A stretch of DNA of 11,707 nucleotides from NCBI GenBank assembly GCA_016764135.1, contig JAESSL010000156.1, forward strand, positions 1-11,707, given 5' to 3'. Positions 1-8,265 of this stretch are shown in pieces. Numbering within the stretch: position 1 is the first letter of the stretch; every line of letters starts with the position of its first letter. Under the pieces are notes generated by a model that worked only from the letters and a program-made list of their open reading frames with translations, searched no databases and had not been told where the DNA came from. Position numbers and translations under genes: made by a program. The stretch comes from Alphaproteobacteria bacterium. Its GTDB lineage: Bacteria; Pseudomonadota; Alphaproteobacteria; UBA8366; GCA-2717185.

Positions 1-1494
1 AAGGACGGTAGCCCTTTTATCCACATTCCGGTTGGCTTCATCCGCACGCTGAACAGCAAAACCTATAACTGGCATTTTGAAACCGAGCCCGAAGACAACA
101 CGAATGGCCGCGTCATTCCCGTGGCGCGCGGCAAGGTATTGGGCGGCTCCAGCTCTATAAACGGCATGGTGTATGTGCGCGGGCAGGCGCGCGACTACGA
201 TGGCTGGGCGCAAATGGGCAATCGCGGCTGGTCCTGGGATGACGTATTGCCGTATTTCGTTAAATCCGAAAACCGGGAAGGCGCTACCGACGAAACGCCG
301 TGGCGCGGGCGCGGCGGCCTGTTGAACGTGAGCGACGTGACGGAAACCTATCCCTTGCTGGATCGCTTGATCGATGCGGCGGTTGAATGCGGATATTCGC
401 GGACCCAGGATTATAATAGCGGCGATCAGGAGGGGTTTTCGTATTATCAGGTGACGCAGAAAAACGGTCGACGCTGGTCGACTGCCACGGCGTTTTTGGA
501 CCCGGCTCGGTCGCGCCCGAACCTGACCATTGAAATCAACGCCTTTACGACACAAATCCTGCTGGAGGGAACGCGCGCCGTCGGCGTCGTCTTTGACCAG
601 AAAGGCGCGCAACGACGGGTACGCGCGCATCGCGAAGTTATTCTCAGCGCCGGCGCCGTGCAATCGCCGCAAATTCTCGAAGCCTCGGGTATTGGCCAGC
701 CGAAACTCCTGTCCGATCACGGCATCGAGGTGCGGCACGCGCTGCCCGGCGTTGGTGAGAATTATCGCGACCATTATTTAATCCGGATGGTGTGGCGGGT
801 CAAAAATGCGCGCACGCTGAATGAACAAACACGCGGGTTGGCGTTTCTGGGGGAAGTCGCCAAATGGGCGTTTACCCGGAAGGGCGTCCTGAGCCTGCCG
901 GGTGGAATTTTATCGGGATTTGTGCGGAGTCGGCCGGATCTGGAGGGGCCAGACCTTCAGATGCGCGCGACTCATGCGTCGTTCAAGGATGTGCGGAAGC
1001 GTATTCTCGACGATTTCCCCGGCATCACCCTGGCGCCAAACCAGTTGCGTCCGGAAAGCCGAGGATCCATTCACATCAAGTCCGCGAATCCCAAGAATCT
1101 GCCGTCGATCCGGACAAATTTTCTGTCCGATGAAATTGACAGGCAAGCGCTGGTGGCGGCGATGAAGATTTCGAGAAACCTGATCGCCGCCCCGGCGATG
1201 GCGCCCTATATCGTACAGGAATTGGCGCCGACGGCGGGCGCTGTAAGCGATGATGAGCTGCTGGACGTGGCTCGGCGCGATGGCGCGACGGTGTTTCATC
1301 CGGTCGGCACCTGCAAAATGGGACAGGATACCATGGCGGTTGTTGACGACCGTTTGCGTGTGCATGGGCTGAGTGGATTGCGTGTGATCGACGCCTCCAT
1401 CATGCCGGTGCTGATTTCGGGAAACACCAATGCGCCAACAATCATGATAGCGGAAAAAGGCGCCGCCATGATCCTGGAGGACGCCATCGCCTGA
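1..1494 (+). CDS. GMC-family FAD-dependent oxidoreductase, choline dehydrogenase-like (5' partial)
   Basis: The frame is open from base 1, so the start lies upstream; 497 residues are visible and the TGA stop is at 1492-1494. GMC enzymes oxidise alcohols with FAD. The first GMC signature is seen at about residues 43-60 (GKVLGGSSSINGMVYVRG) and the second at about 219-233 (GAVQSPQILEASGIG). The C-terminal catalytic region has His433 in FHPVGTCKMG and an Asn in GNTNAPT (residues 474-479), the usual His/Asn pair. The signature 1 position suggests that about 40 residues are missing, including the N-terminal GxGxxG nucleotide-binding loop. The many family members with this motif set include choline, alcohol and polyethylene-glycol dehydrogenases, and the substrate cannot be chosen here. 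No betaine aldehyde dehydrogenase or BetI-like gene is visible, so a BetA role is not supported. A GTG at 121 is in frame but internal to the fold and is not the start. Confidence 0.93.
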   Translation, partial: KDGSPFIHIPVGFIRTLNSKTYNWHFETEPEDNTNGRVIPVARGKVLGGSSSINGMVYVRGQARDYDGWAQMGNRGWSWDDVLPYFVKSENREGATDETPWRGRGGLLNVSDVTETYPLLDRLIDAAVECGYSRTQDYNSGDQEGFSYYQVTQKNGRRWSTATAFLDPARSRPNLTIEINAFTTQILLEGTRAVGVVFDQKGAQRRVRAHREVILSAGAVQSPQILEASGIGQPKLLSDHGIEVRHALPGVGENYRDHYLIRMVWRVKNARTLNEQTRGLAFLGEVAKWAFTRKGVLSLPGGILSGFVRSRPDLEGPDLQMRATHASFKDVRKRILDDFPGITLAPNQLRPESRGSIHIKSANPKNLPSIRTNFLSDEIDRQALVAAMKISRNLIAAPAMAPYIVQELAPTAGAVSDDELLDVARRDGATVFHPVGTCKMGQDTMAVVDDRLRVHGLSGLRVIDASIMPVLISGNTNAPTIMIAEKGAAMILEDAIA

Positions 1495-1562
1495 TGCGCT
1501 AAACGGGGGTGTGGCTGACGACTGGCGCGACCCTCAGGCGTTAATGGTTTGTTCGTGTCTTC

Positions 1563-1598
1563 CCGCTAAAAAAACACTGATGTTTATTTTTTACGCGG
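1563..1598 (+). other. A/T-rich imperfect hairpin upstream of the kinase gene
   Basis: The 5' arm (1563-1576) is CCGC, then T, an A7 run and CA. The loop is CTGA (1577-1580). The 3' arm (1581-1598) is TGTTT, A, TTTTTTA, C, GCGG. About 14 pairs form if an A, two Ts and a C bulge out of the 3' arm. It ends nine bases before the kinase ATG, where no Shine-Dalgarno sequence is seen. It could terminate the upstream oxidoreductase transcript, fold in the kinase leader, or be chance in an A/T-rich spacer. The function is inferred only. Confidence 0.3.
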
Positions 1599-1607
1599 TG
1601 CGCTTGC

Positions 1608-4600
1608 ATGAATAGGATATTCGCGCTGAAACAGCGGTGGAGCGTACTGACATTTGTGCGATTTCTGATCGCATTCGTTATTTTGTTTGGACTGTTGAAC
1701 GCGAACCTAACTCAGGCGCAATATCAAAAAAAGGTTACGATTGGCGTGATCGCGCATGGTGGAGAGAAAATTGCGCAACGAACTTGGGTGCCTACGGCAA
1801 AATATTTAAATAACGTAATGCCGCAATACGCCTTTTCGATACTACCCGTTTCGTCAGCTGTGTTGGCCTCCTTGGTAAATTCGCAAGACGTAGATTTTAT
1901 AATCGTCGACCCTGGCGCTCTCGTAGAAATGGAAAACAGTAACGGGGTGTTGCCGATCGCGACGCTTATTCGGCGCAACGCCGGGCGGCCTTTGTCCCAT
2001 TTTGGCGGCGTTGTTTTCACCCGTTCGGACAACGATAAAATTCAGACAATTAGCGATTTGTCGGGTGTCGCATTTGCAGGTGCTTCGAAACGGTTTTTTG
2101 GCGGTTATCAAATGATTCTGCGGGAGCTCAAGGCGGTGGGGCTGAACCCCACGGAAGATTTTTCGGTGTTGAAATTTGGTGGATACCCGCCGGACAATGT
2201 GGTGGACTTGGTCTCTAATGGTTATGTGGACGCAGGCGCAGTTCGAACGGGAGTCCTGGAAAAAATGGCCGCCGCCGGCGAGATTGATTTGCACGATTTT
2301 CGTATTTTACGGTTTCCCGGCGCCCCATCCTTTGAACTGTTGTCGAGCACGCGCTTGTATTCAGAGTGGGCCTTCGCCCGTCTGCAAACGACAAATCTGA
2401 ACTTGGCGCGGCGAGTTTCCACGGCGTTGTTTCAGATGGCGTCGCAGACGTCGGGAAAAGAGAACGCAATAGCGGGATGGACGGTGTCGTCTTCTTATCC
2501 AAATGTAAAAGCGCTCATGGCGGAGATAAATATCGATCCCGTCAAGGTGAGCGGGGCGCAGCAAATATTGTTGCCCTTTGAAATGAACTGGCTCTGGCTC
2601 GTTGTCGCTGCGGCATTTCTTCTTTTAGTTTTTATGCTCGTCTCCTTGAAGACGGAGATACTTTCTTTCGGGTCGTCCGGCCTGACCAGTCGCGGGCGAC
2701 TGGGTATTCTGACCTTGTGTATGACTTTTGTTGTCGTTGCGGTGCTGACGACGACTTGTGTCTTCCTCTATCAGGTTAGCCTCAAAGAGCAAAAAGAACG
2801 GTTACAGTCCTTGGCGCAGAGCCAAGCCGCTCTTATTGAATCAATTGCCCTGTTTGACGAACGTTTTAATGTAGGAGGCCTGACCAGCAATGCTTCCAAC
2901 ACGACAATCCGGCAAATACAAGATAGCTTTGACAGGTTGGACGCCTTGGGGGCGAAAGAGGAATTGGTTGTCGCATCCCGGGCGGGGAAACATATCAACA
3001 TAGATATCGCATCTCATGGATTGTATGGACATATTACCGATAATCCCAAATTTTTATTGGTTCCTGACGGACCCATGCGAAAGGCGCTTAGTGGCCTGTC
3101 CGGCGTCATACGATATATCGACGGAGGCGGTCGGGACATGCTGGCGGCCTACGAGCATATCCCGTCCCTGAACAAAGGGCTGGTCGCGCAAGTCAACCTC
3201 AGCACCGTGCGGCAACCGTTTTTGATCGCAACGGGTATGTCCATGGTCGTCGCCCTTATTGCAATAGCATTTGCCGTCTTTGTTTTTCGACGCGTCAGCA
3301 CGCCTGTAATTGATCGGCTAGAGGGTGCGATCCTTGAATTTAATAAGGCTCAAAGCATCGCGCGAATTGGAAATTGGGAATGGGACATTAAGACCGACAA
3401 GTTGACGTGGTCGGATGAGGTGTATCGAATTTTTGGGGAAGAGCCGCAATCTTTCGAGGCGTCCTATAGTGCGTCTGAAGGTAAGTCCCACCCTGATGAC
3501 CTCCAGAGACTAAGAGATATTATGCTGGTCGCGATCCGCGAAAAATCAAATTATGAAATTGGACATCGGATAATTTTATCTAATGGCGCGGTTCGACATG
3601 TGATTCAAATTGGGGAAGCTTTTTTCGACGCAAATAATGAGCCGATCGCTATGTTGGGGACAATCCAGGATGTGACTGAGCAAATGCAGTTCCAGAATCT
3701 GTTGTCGGATGCGATCAACACAATTTCGGATGGATTTGCGATGTTCGACGCCGATGAGCAGCTGATTACCTTTAACCAGCCGTACCTGGATTCCCTGCCA
3801 CGGCTCAGCGCGCAAGGCGTGATTAAGCTTGGGGTGTCATTCGAAGAAATGTTGCATGCCATTGTAGAATACAATTTTTTGCCAAAGATTTATACCAACG
3901 CCGAAAGTTTTATTGAATCTCGATTAGATAATTTTAGAAATCCGGCAGGACGTATTGAATACGAGGCCAATGATGGGCGATGGTTCTGGTTTGAGATGAA
4001 CAAAACTTCCAACGGAAGCACCATCGTCGTTCGGGGTGAAATTACGGCGCGCAAAAAAGCGGAGCTGGCCGTAAAGGAAATGAATGAGAACCTGGAAGAC
4101 CTCGTCAATGAGCGAACCGCCGCTTTGCGCAAGGAAGTCGACGAGCACCAGCGCACGCAAGAAATGCTGTTTCTGAGTGAACAACGCCATCGCGCGATCG
4201 TAAATACCGCAGCGGATGGGATCATTACAATTGATCAAGAGGGAATCATAACGAGTTTCAACAACGCTGCGGAAAAGGTATTTGGGTGGTCGGTAGTCGC
4301 GGTGATAGGCAAAAACGTGAGCGTCCTAATGCCAGCTCTCGTGAGCCATCAACACGACGGATTTATACAAAATTTTATCGACACGAATGAAGCGAAAATT
4401 ATAGGAGTTGGTCGAGAGGTCATGGGTCTTCGGAAGAATGGAGAGGAATTTCCCATGGATTTATCGGTCAGCGTCAGTGACGTGGACGACAATCTCATGT
4501 TTACCGGAATCGTCCGGGATATTTCTGAACGAAAAGAAGCTGACTTGAAGCTTCGCGAGACGCTTGAGCGGTTGCAACAGACTCAAAATGAGCTGATTGA

Positions 4601-5348
4601 ATCTGGGAAGATGGCGTCATTGGGAGGCCTTGTCGCGGGCATCGCCCATGAAATAAACACACCGGTCGGTATTGGCGTAACGGCGGCCTCCCATTTGCAG
4701 GATATTTCTCGGAAACTTGAAAAAGAATTCGCAGCCGGGAAAATTTCCAAAACCGGATTGAAAAATTTTCTGGAATCCGCTGTCCAATTAACAAAAATGA
4801 TTTTGAGCAATTTGACGCGCGCTGCGGATCTGATTCGCAGTTTTAAGCAAGTCGCGGTAGATCAATCCAGTGGAGAACACCGAGAATTTAAAGTCGGGGC
4901 CTATCTCGATGAAGTGATGGTGAGCCTTGCGCCCCAAATACGGAAAAGCGGGCACAAGGTTATGGTCGAATGCGACGACGCAATAACAGCGGATAGTGAT
5001 CCGGGCGCATTGGCGCAAATCGTCACAAACCTCGTCATGAACTCCATTATTCATGGCTTTCCGGACCAATCGGGAGGGGAAGTCCGAATTTCGGTTTTGG
5101 AGGATGCAGGCTCAATTGAGTTGAAATACACCGATAACGGCCGCGGCATGGACGAAAAAACTCAAGAGAATGTTTTTGAACCGTTTTTTACAACCCGGCG
5201 TGGTCAGGGCGGCAGTGGGTTGGGCATGAATATTGTGTTTAATCTGGTGACGCAGACCTTACGCGGCGTCATACGGTGTAAAAGCACCCTCGGCGAAGGC
5301 GTCGAGTTCATCATTACCTTTCCAAGCAGTCTGGACGAGACGTCGTAA
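1608..5348 (+). CDS. Multi-sensor histidine kinase: TtrS/PhnD-like binding domain, Cache-like domain, three PAS (third FixL-like), HisKA-HATPase
   Basis: A 1246-residue membrane kinase. The ATG is the first start after an in-frame stop at 1578, and the signal/anchor segment (about 12-36) follows directly; there is no clear ribosome site. Order: periplasmic PhnD-type binding domain (about 40-320), as in the tetrathionate sensor TtrS; TM at 328-350; TM at 365-390; periplasmic region 391-536 with a Cache-like end (GPMRKALSGLSG, then AAYEHIPSLNKGLVAQV); TM at 537-561; PAS1 about 580-695; PAS2 about 700-815; coiled coil about 818-865; PAS3 about 860-985; kinase core. Kinase motifs: phospho-acceptor His1014 in AGIAHEINTPVG, N-box Asn1145, DNGRGMD at 1176, EPFFTTR, and GQGGSGLG at 1199-1206. 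All are intact. PAS3 closely follows FixL: His916 sits where the haem ligand lies and Arg936 where the ligand-gating arginine lies. There is no receiver domain and no partner regulator nearby. Base use is more A/T-rich than in the flanking enzyme genes. The ligand is unknown. Confidence 0.92.
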   Translation: MNRIFALKQRWSVLTFVRFLIAFVILFGLLNANLTQAQYQKKVTIGVIAHGGEKIAQRTWVPTAKYLNNVMPQYAFSILPVSSAVLASLVNSQDVDFIIVDPGALVEMENSNGVLPIATLIRRNAGRPLSHFGGVVFTRSDNDKIQTISDLSGVAFAGASKRFFGGYQMILRELKAVGLNPTEDFSVLKFGGYPPDNVVDLVSNGYVDAGAVRTGVLEKMAAAGEIDLHDFRILRFPGAPSFELLSSTRLYSEWAFARLQTTNLNLARRVSTALFQMASQTSGKENAIAGWTVSSSYPNVKALMAEINIDPVKVSGAQQILLPFEMNWLWLVVAAAFLLLVFMLVSLKTEILSFGSSGLTSRGRLGILTLCMTFVVVAVLTTTCVFLYQVSLKEQKERLQSLAQSQAALIESIALFDERFNVGGLTSNASNTTIRQIQDSFDRLDALGAKEELVVASRAGKHINIDIASHGLYGHITDNPKFLLVPDGPMRKALSGLSGVIRYIDGGGRDMLAAYEHIPSLNKGLVAQVNLSTVRQPFLIATGMSMVVALIAIAFAVFVFRRVSTPVIDRLEGAILEFNKAQSIARIGNWEWDIKTDKLTWSDEVYRIFGEEPQSFEASYSASEGKSHPDDLQRLRDIMLVAIREKSNYEIGHRIILSNGAVRHVIQIGEAFFDANNEPIAMLGTIQDVTEQMQFQNLLSDAINTISDGFAMFDADEQLITFNQPYLDSLPRLSAQGVIKLGVSFEEMLHAIVEYNFLPKIYTNAESFIESRLDNFRNPAGRIEYEANDGRWFWFEMNKTSNGSTIVVRGEITARKKAELAVKEMNENLEDLVNERTAALRKEVDEHQRTQEMLFLSEQRHRAIVNTAADGIITIDQEGIITSFNNAAEKVFGWSVVAVIGKNVSVLMPALVSHQHDGFIQNFIDTNEAKIIGVGREVMGLRKNGEEFPMDLSVSVSDVDDNLMFTGIVRDISERKEADLKLRETLERLQQTQNELIESGKMASLGGLVAGIAHEINTPVGIGVTAASHLQDISRKLEKEFAAGKISKTGLKNFLESAVQLTKMILSNLTRAADLIRSFKQVAVDQSSGEHREFKVGAYLDEVMVSLAPQIRKSGHKVMVECDDAITADSDPGALAQIVTNLVMNSIIHGFPDQSGGEVRISVLEDAGSIELKYTDNGRGMDEKTQENVFEPFFTTRRGQGGSGLGMNIVFNLVTQTLRGVIRCKSTLGEGVEFIITFPSSLDETS

Positions 5349-5381
5349 TCCGCGATCTGGATTCCCCGGCTTCGTGGAGTC

Positions 5382-5402
5382 CGGGCTTTGTGGACAAGCC
5401 CG
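5382..5402 (+). other. Short perfect hairpin after the kinase gene
   Basis: CGGGCTT (5382-5388) pairs perfectly with AAGCCCG (5396-5402) around a 7-base loop, 34 bases after the kinase stop. A competing stem, CCCGG (5365-5369) with CCGGG (5381-5385), shares bases with it. No T-run follows, so it is not a standard rho-independent terminator. It may mark the 3' end of the kinase message or part of the leader of the next gene. The role is uncertain. Confidence 0.3.
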
Positions 5403-5445
5403 TCCATCGACGCCTAGAGTAGCTTCCCTGAAATTTTGCTTACCG

Positions 5446-5483
5446 ACACTTCGTTTGGGGGCTTGAGACACTCTGCTTGGGGG
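5446..5483 (+). repeat. Imperfect 16-base direct repeat, 22-base period, before the lactonase gene
   Basis: ACACTTCGTTTGGGGG (5446-5461) recurs as ACACTCTGCTTGGGGG (5468-5483) with 13 of 16 bases identical. The 22-base period is close to two DNA turns. The G-run of the second copy, with the following A, is also the likely ribosome-binding site (GGGGGA, 5479-5484) of the gene starting at 5491. It could be a regulator site pair or a small local duplication. Confidence 0.35.
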
Positions 5484-5490
5484 AAAGCCA

Positions 5491-6513
5491 ATGTCCTATC
5501 ATGTTTATATCACTATATCCGGCGAAGGGCGTATTGCGCGCTTTGACATGGATGAAAATACAGGCGCCTTAAGCCCGTGCGATGATGTTGCGCTGCCAGG
5601 TCGACCGGCGCCGATAGCGCTTTCGCCAGATCGCAGCGTCATGCATATCGCGCGACGGATCGACAATAAAATCACCAGCTTCCGGATCGATCCCGTTAGC
5701 GGCGATTTGACTGAATTAGGGACAATCCCGATTGAAATTGATCCCTGCTATATGGCGACCGACAAGACCGGACGGTATCTCCTGTCCGCCTATTACATAG
5801 GAGAAACCGCAGCTGTCCACGCCATTGGCGACGATGGCGCAGCGGTCTATCCGCCAATTGAGTGGCTTCACACCGGACGTGGCGCCCATTGTTTTCAAAC
5901 GGATCGCTCCAATAAATTTGCGTTTGTGCCCCATATCGATGGTAAGGGCGCGCCAAACGCAATTTTTCAATTCAGGTTTGATGAAACGACCGGGCGCATA
6001 AAGCCAAATGACCCGCCGCACGTCCCGCAGGCGGATTTCACAGGGCCTCGACATTTTTGTTTTCACCCGGAAAAAGACATCGTTTATGTCTCCAACGAAC
6101 AGGGATGTGGCGTCAGCGTCTACGATTTTAACACGACGACGGGAACGCTCTCTCCTTTACAGACTATCTCGACTTTGCCCGAGGGTTGGACGGGTGAAAG
6201 CAAATGTTCGCAAATCCAGGTAACGCCTTGTGGGCGCTTTCTCTATGCGCCGAACCGGGGGCATGACAGCATCGCCGAATTCCGGATTGATGCGGAAACA
6301 GGGCTGTTGTCGGTGTTGGGGCATGTGGAGGCGGAGGCGGTCCCGCGCGTATTTTCAATCGATCCCGCCGGAAAATTTTTGCTGTCAGCGGGGCTCAAGT
6401 CGGGAAAGTTGATTACGTTCGCCATTGATGGCGATTCAGGTCGTCTCAAAAAAATCGGGACCCGTGACGTTGGTGAGGAGCCAATGTGGGTGACGATTAT
6501 TCCCGCAGGATAA
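5491..6513 (+). CDS. Lactonase-family seven-bladed beta-propeller protein (6-phosphogluconolactonase type)
   Basis: A 340-residue protein, the normal length for the Lactonase (Pgl/YbhE-type) propeller family. The ATG is preceded by GGGGGA at six-base spacing. Blades are visible as repeated units of the kind 'F.ID..SG.L..LG' (for example residues 65-80, 256-275 and 305-325). The conserved GPRH motif is at 185-188 and the YAPNRGHDS motif at 252-260, with Arg and His residues typical of the active-site face. There is no signal peptide, so it is probably cytoplasmic. The family includes 6-phosphogluconolactonase and muconate cycloisomerase-like or other sugar-lactone hydrolases. No pentose-phosphate or Entner-Doudoroff gene is adjacent, and a carboxylesterase follows after 53 bases, so a catabolic lactone hydrolase is at least as likely as Pgl. 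The exact substrate is not decided. Confidence 0.85.
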   Translation: MSYHVYITISGEGRIARFDMDENTGALSPCDDVALPGRPAPIALSPDRSVMHIARRIDNKITSFRIDPVSGDLTELGTIPIEIDPCYMATDKTGRYLLSAYYIGETAAVHAIGDDGAAVYPPIEWLHTGRGAHCFQTDRSNKFAFVPHIDGKGAPNAIFQFRFDETTGRIKPNDPPHVPQADFTGPRHFCFHPEKDIVYVSNEQGCGVSVYDFNTTTGTLSPLQTISTLPEGWTGESKCSQIQVTPCGRFLYAPNRGHDSIAEFRIDAETGLLSVLGHVEAEAVPRVFSIDPAGKFLLSAGLKSGKLITFAIDGDSGRLKKIGTRDVGEEPMWVTIIPAG

Positions 6514-6566
6514 CCAAATATTTGCACTGATATATCACCACCGCTCATCAACAGGAGAATAACATC

Positions 6567-8150
6567 ATGAATGTTCTATCCAGGACTGATAGCGCCATCG
6601 TGGAAACATCGTATGGTCAAATTCGCGGCGTTTTAGGCTCAACGATATATAGCTTTAAGGGCGTCCCATATGGAGCCGCGACCGAAGGAGCCGGGCGGTT
6701 TCTGGCGCCCCGCGCGCCGGCGTCCTGGACAGGCGTTCGAGATGCGCATGTATTTGGCGATCGGGCGCCGCAAAACGACCGCGCGGGCGCGCCGGCGAAT
6801 GAGTGGATCCGTAGCGAAACCCGACGCAGCGAAGATTGTCTCAGCCTGAATGTCTATACGCCGGCCACTGGCGATGCGACGCCGCGTCCGGTGATGGTGT
6901 ATCTGCATGGCGGCGGCTACCACGCCGGGTCTGGAGACGCGCCGGGCATTGATGGGTCGATACTGGCCGAGAAGGGCGATGTTGTCGTCGTGACGGTGAA
7001 TCAACGGCTGGGTGTTTTTGGGTTTTGTCATTTTGGCGCACAGGGCGACGATTCGTTCGTGGCGTCGGGCAATGCGGGCATGTTGGATATTGTCGCGTCG
7101 CTCGAATGGGTTCGGGACAATATTGGCGCGTTTGGCGGCGATGCTTCAAATATTACGATCTTCGGCCAGTCCGGCGGCGCCTCAAAGGTGGCGGTGTTGA
7201 TGACCATGCCCGCCGCCAAAGGGCTGTTCCACAAGGCGATCATGCAAAGTTCCTCCTCGCATCTGCGGTTGGCCAGCGCCGAGAATGCAGATCGGGCGCG
7301 TCATGGGTTGCTGGCGCAACTGGGCATGGCGGGCGCCAACCCCGGTGATTTGCAGAGCGTCCCGACGGACCGATTGCTGGCGGCGTATACCGCAACGGTG
7401 GACGCCAATCACGGAGATGACAGTTTTCGCCCCGTTGTGGATGGGCGCAATCTGTTGAACCATCCATTCGATTTAGACGCACCTGATCTAGCGGCTGATA
7501 TCCCGTTGTTGTTGGGATCGTGTGAAACCGAAAAATCTTTCTACGATATTACGATCGATCCTGCGTCGTTGTCGATGACGCGTGATCAATTATTGAGCCG
7601 AATACAACCCTTTATCGGATTGGACGCCGCTGCGGCGTTGGCGCTGGTGACGGATTATGAAAGCCGCCGTCCGGGCATCTCCATGCGCGACCTCTTCAAT
7701 GTATTGACCAGCGATCATATGTATCGACGCAATGATGTTGAGGCGGCTGGACGGAAAGCTGCGTTGGGCGGCGCTCCGGCGTATCTTTATGAATTTACGT
7801 GGAAAACACCGGTTTTAGACGGGATTCTTAAAACCCCGCACACGCTTTGCATTCCCTTTGTCTTTGGCACGCTTGAGGCCTCTGCGGCGTTTGTCGGGGT
7901 GGGCGCCAAACAGGAGGCGTTGTCGGCGAAAGTGATGGGCGCCTGGTTGGCGTTTGCGCGTACAGGCGACCCGAATCATTCAGGCCTGCCGGAATGGCCA
8001 GCCTTTGACACCCGTACGAGACCAACGATGACCTTCGACAATGAATGCGTGCTGATTGATGGACCGAAGCCGGAAGACTTGGTTGCGATTAATAAATGCC
8101 CGCCATTCGTATCCGACGAGCAGTTCAGCAGAACAGCTGCAGCGTCATAG
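6567..8150 (+). CDS. Type B carboxylesterase (para-nitrobenzyl esterase-like)
   Basis: A 527-residue alpha/beta hydrolase of the carboxylesterase type B family, full length for bacterial members. The ATG has AGGAG at 6553-6557, nine bases upstream. Seen in order: YGQIRGV and FKGVPYG near the N-terminus; the EDCLSLNVYTP signature at about 88-98; the oxyanion-hole loop HGGGYHAG from His114; nucleophile Ser202 in FGQSGGAS; probable acid Glu322 in GSCETEKS; and catalytic His425 in KTPHTLCIPFVFG. The triad therefore appears complete. No signal peptide is evident, so it probably acts in the cytoplasm on imported esters. It lies 53 bases after the lactonase-family gene on the same strand with no terminator between, so co-transcription is likely. 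The family is substrate-promiscuous and sequence alone does not name the ester. Confidence 0.93.
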   Translation: MNVLSRTDSAIVETSYGQIRGVLGSTIYSFKGVPYGAATEGAGRFLAPRAPASWTGVRDAHVFGDRAPQNDRAGAPANEWIRSETRRSEDCLSLNVYTPATGDATPRPVMVYLHGGGYHAGSGDAPGIDGSILAEKGDVVVVTVNQRLGVFGFCHFGAQGDDSFVASGNAGMLDIVASLEWVRDNIGAFGGDASNITIFGQSGGASKVAVLMTMPAAKGLFHKAIMQSSSSHLRLASAENADRARHGLLAQLGMAGANPGDLQSVPTDRLLAAYTATVDANHGDDSFRPVVDGRNLLNHPFDLDAPDLAADIPLLLGSCETEKSFYDITIDPASLSMTRDQLLSRIQPFIGLDAAAALALVTDYESRRPGISMRDLFNVLTSDHMYRRNDVEAAGRKAALGGAPAYLYEFTWKTPVLDGILKTPHTLCIPFVFGTLEASAAFVGVGAKQEALSAKVMGAWLAFARTGDPNHSGLPEWPAFDTRTRPTMTFDNECVLIDGPKPEDLVAINKCPPFVSDEQFSRTAAAS

Positions 8151-8265
8151 ATTTTTATGGAAATGTCCGGACTGCCCATTGTATCGTATTGGCGTAGCGG
8201 CGCAGCGGAACGGGTTTTGAAATTCGAAGACGCCGTTAAATTTCTTTACAGGGAGGTATTTCCTT

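Noticed and set aside
910..1365. 151-codon minus-strand open frame
   Set aside because: Antisense to the conserved C-terminal half of the GMC oxidoreductase; no motif and no ribosome site.
1..1494. Assignment of the oxidoreductase as choline dehydrogenase (betA)
   Set aside because: The motifs are shared by the whole GMC family and none of the usual bet genes is nearby, so no symbol is given.
1495..1607. Sigma-70 promoter for the kinase
   Set aside because: A TTGTTC-like box at 1549-1554 has no acceptable -10 hexamer at 16-18 bases; not supported.
5491..6513. Gene symbol pgl for the lactonase
   Set aside because: The propeller family is functionally mixed and the neighbourhood is catabolic rather than pentose-phosphate.
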